From Lycorma delicatula (lineage: Eukaryota > Arthropoda > Insecta > Hemiptera > Fulgoridae), in assembly GCF_047948215.1 (NCBI RefSeq), contig NC_134456.1:198536034-198600033 (forward strand): DNA of 64,000 nucleotides, read 5' to 3'. Position 1 is the stretch's first letter. Each line of letters opens with the position of its first letter. Below, one piece after another: positions 61,716-64,000 of the stretch. Under the pieces are notes generated by a model. That model searched no databases. It was not told the origin of the DNA and saw only the letters and a program-made list of their open reading frames with translations. The position numbers and the translations under genes are program-made.

Positions 61716-62533
61716 AAAAAAAGAGAAAAAAGTATTTTTTAATATATTTTGGTGTTGTTATTACAATGCGTGTCAGTTTTTATGTTTGTATTACTGAAGT
61801 ACTGTTTATTCTCTTTTTCTTATCGCTGTTGGTAAAGTCTTTACGTTACAGTCTGATTTTCAAGCCGTAGCTTGTGTCACTTAACGAACTTAATATAATT
61901 TGTACGTCGATTTAATTTTTTCGTTGCTAATATTGGTTTATTTCAAGCTATTGTGTGTTTTTTTGAAGTTATTAAATATTTTATTCTTATATTTAGCGTT
62001 GTTTTATTTTCTATTCTTATTTAATATGCCGGATCTTTTATCTTGTTTTCTTCTGTTTCATAAGTTGATAAATTTATGGGATTGATTTAGGAAATTTTCT
62101 GAAGATGTGTGCCCATAATGTGTATTCAGTTTTCATTAATGAATAACAAGCCTTAGTTTTGAATTTCTGATCATTACTTTGACATAGGCTTTTGTAATTT
62201 TGGCTAGGAATGTAATGTATAATCAATGGTTATTGTTTGGTTAAATTTGTATTCAGTATAATATTAAATATGATGCGTTTAATTTCGTCAAGCAGCCAGT
62301 TTTACAAATAATTTTTAATTGCATTTATACATTGTTTTTTTACACTAATCTTATTTCAATCTGATCTTAGACTAATGAAATTGTAAATGAGATTTATTTA
62401 TAATTTTTAAATAAGATTATGAGTTATTACTCAACCTGTCGTAGTGTAATTTACAATTTACTCTAAAGTAGCTAATATAAGCAGTTGCTTTACTGTGGTT
62501 TTATATAGTATGTACGCCTACGTATAATGCACG
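61716..62533. other. Unannotated AT-rich sequence
   Basis: Nothing recognised. The hydrophobic frame at 61900-62085 (61 codons) looks like chance in T-rich DNA. Confidence 0.45.
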
Positions 62534-62597
62534 CACACACACACACACACACACACAGTGTCTATTAGACACACAACATATATATATATATATATAT
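62534..62597. repeat. Compound microsatellite (CA)12 ... (AT)10
   Basis: CA run at 62534-62557 and AT run at 62578-62597, separated by 20 bases. Confidence 0.98.
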
Positions 62598-64000
62598 TTG
62601 TTGTATATGTATATTCACCTTTCTTTGTAGTTCTGGGTTTTTTGTTTAGTCAGCACAGTCACGTACTTCAAGCTAACTTTGTGATCACTGTGAAGTCAGT
62701 AATAATGCAGCGTCTTCATTCTAAAATAAAAATATTATTTTTTTATTTTAAGACTTTTGTTTACATTTTTTTTGTTGAAATTTCAGTAAAAACATTTCAA
62801 TTAATGATTTTGAGACTCAAGCATTATTAAATTATTAAGCACGCTTCTGCGTTATTAATAATTTGGAATGAATCAAACTTTAAAAAGAAATGTTAAAAAA
62901 AGAATATAATATCAGAATATAATATTATCCATTCGTTTAGTTATACTTTTTTACCAATTTTTTTTTTCACGAATTTAATAAAAAACAAAATAACGTTAAC
63001 AGTAAATGTTTATAAAGTGGTAGTCGATAAAGTTATGCGTTTAAAACTGGTATTCCCTCCCACCTAACAAATTTTGCAATTAGAATTTTATTGAAATTGT
63101 GAATGTTCCATTTTTGAGCAATTCATTTTCGAAATGAAATATTAAAAATGTTTTTTAATAGTTATCTTTCAGTAACTTTTTGAAAATTGTTTACATTTGC
63201 TGAAAATATTCTCTTGTACGTAATAATTTACATTTTGTTGAAATTGTATAGTTCTTTAAACATAGTTGTGACAGGCGTATTTTGTGACTTTCGGATTCGC
63301 TTATGGCTTATTATTTAACTATAAATAAGTAAGTCAAATAATGTAGATGCTATTTTATCAGTGCCGGCCGTGTAAAATAGCTTATGTTTTCAGCTTATGA
63401 CGGTTTGTTACGTAATTATTTCTTTATTATTACTGTTTTTTAATTGATTCAACGCAATTCGTGAAATCCATTTTTATCGTTAAAAATAAAGTGAATGAAG
63501 GGTCTGTATTGTAAATTTCCAAGTAAAAAATTATTTATGTTGTGTTTACTTATACTTCAACCCTACATTGATTGTAATCCAGAAGTATTTTTTTAAGTTA
63601 TAGTTTTTTTTGTACGATACTGTATGGAAAAGCACGTACTGTCATAAAAAAGATTGGTGTAGAAACTAGCTAGTATTCATCAACGCATGTTATCAGTTAT
63701 TAGAGTTGCTATGATATCGGAATCAGTGGAAAATTATAGATGCATTGGTGTGAAAATAAAATTCAGTTTATTTTGTTTTTAATTTCTGTGAAGATTGCGT
63801 TCATTTCTCTTTTAATATTTTTCTTCCTGGTTAATACCTGTTGTTGCAGTACTGTTTATATATTAATTGATATTCCAGTCCGGTTAAAGATTAAATTCTT
63901 TAAATCGGATTCTAATTCCCTTCTTATATATATAGATGAGTAGACAAAATCGTTCATACGGTGTCATCGAAGATAATAATAATACTAATAATAATAGAGA
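62598..64000. other. Unannotated AT-rich sequence to window end
   Basis: No gene recognised. The frames at 62558-62830 and 63740-63943 are Phe/Ile/Lys rich and unremarkable. A degenerate TAA/AAT triplet run occupies about 63972-63996. Confidence 0.45.

Noticed and set aside
1..64000. Bacterial, organellar or viral origin
   Set aside because: No operon-like runs of open frames, no ribosome binding sites, no rRNA or tRNA clusters and no viral structural or replication proteins were seen. All protein remains are animal transposons.

Overview
The window is AT-rich (roughly 70% A+T by eye) eukaryotic DNA and reads as intergenic or long-intron sequence of an arthropod, most likely an insect. Three things support this. 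There is no dense array of open frames on either strand. Microsatellites and homopolymer runs are frequent. The recognisable protein remains all belong to animal-type transposable elements: a non-LTR (LINE) reverse transcriptase, a Tigger/pogo transposase, tRNA-derived SINEs and fold-back MITEs. A hemipteran-like insect is my guess from the style of the repeats, but nothing in the sequence proves it. I could not recognise any intact host protein-coding gene, rRNA or functional tRNA.

Layout. The left edge (1-462, minus) is a frameshifted LINE reverse transcriptase cut by the window boundary. It abuts a 470-base repeat (R1) whose second copy lies 52 kb away in the opposite orientation (53135-53625). 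From 1.6 to 16.3 kb there are two strong hairpins, a repeat called R2 here (2500-3130 and, inverted, 15962-16238), a block of different composition that could be a promoter or 5' exon (4610-5410), a 477-base palindromic MITE (12781-13257) and a SINE (15446-15660). From 21 to 26 kb there is a cluster of mobile-element remains: a 139-base tandem duplication, a retrotransposon-like 3' tail, repeat A copy 1, a decayed Tigger transposase on the minus strand (23431-24990) and a SINE of a second family. From 29 to 37 kb there are a SINE fragment, an unclassified repeat, a short possibly coding stretch (32508-32690) and a large inverted pair (32990-33535 and 35986-36545). From 41 to 51.7 kb there are an unexplained open frame, a cluster of hairpins beside a CA microsatellite, a second exon-like block (45440-45690), a perfect hairpin and more SINE fragments. 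From 52.1 to 55.5 kb lies a probable second Tigger-type element that contains R1 copy 2 and a SINE head. The right edge carries repeat A copy 3 (60543-61715) and microsatellites.

The elements do not form a pathway. The picture is a graveyard of old DNA transposons and retroelements, some nested in others, in a gene-poor region. A few blocks of higher GC and CpG content (about 4.6-5.4, 32.5, 45.4-45.7, 52.4-52.7 and 59.5 kb) are the best places to look for exons or promoters of a host gene whose introns may make up the rest. I see no convincing new multi-gene system. The most notable unexplained structures are the near-perfect hairpins, the large inverted pair and the palindrome cluster at 43.4-43.7 kb.
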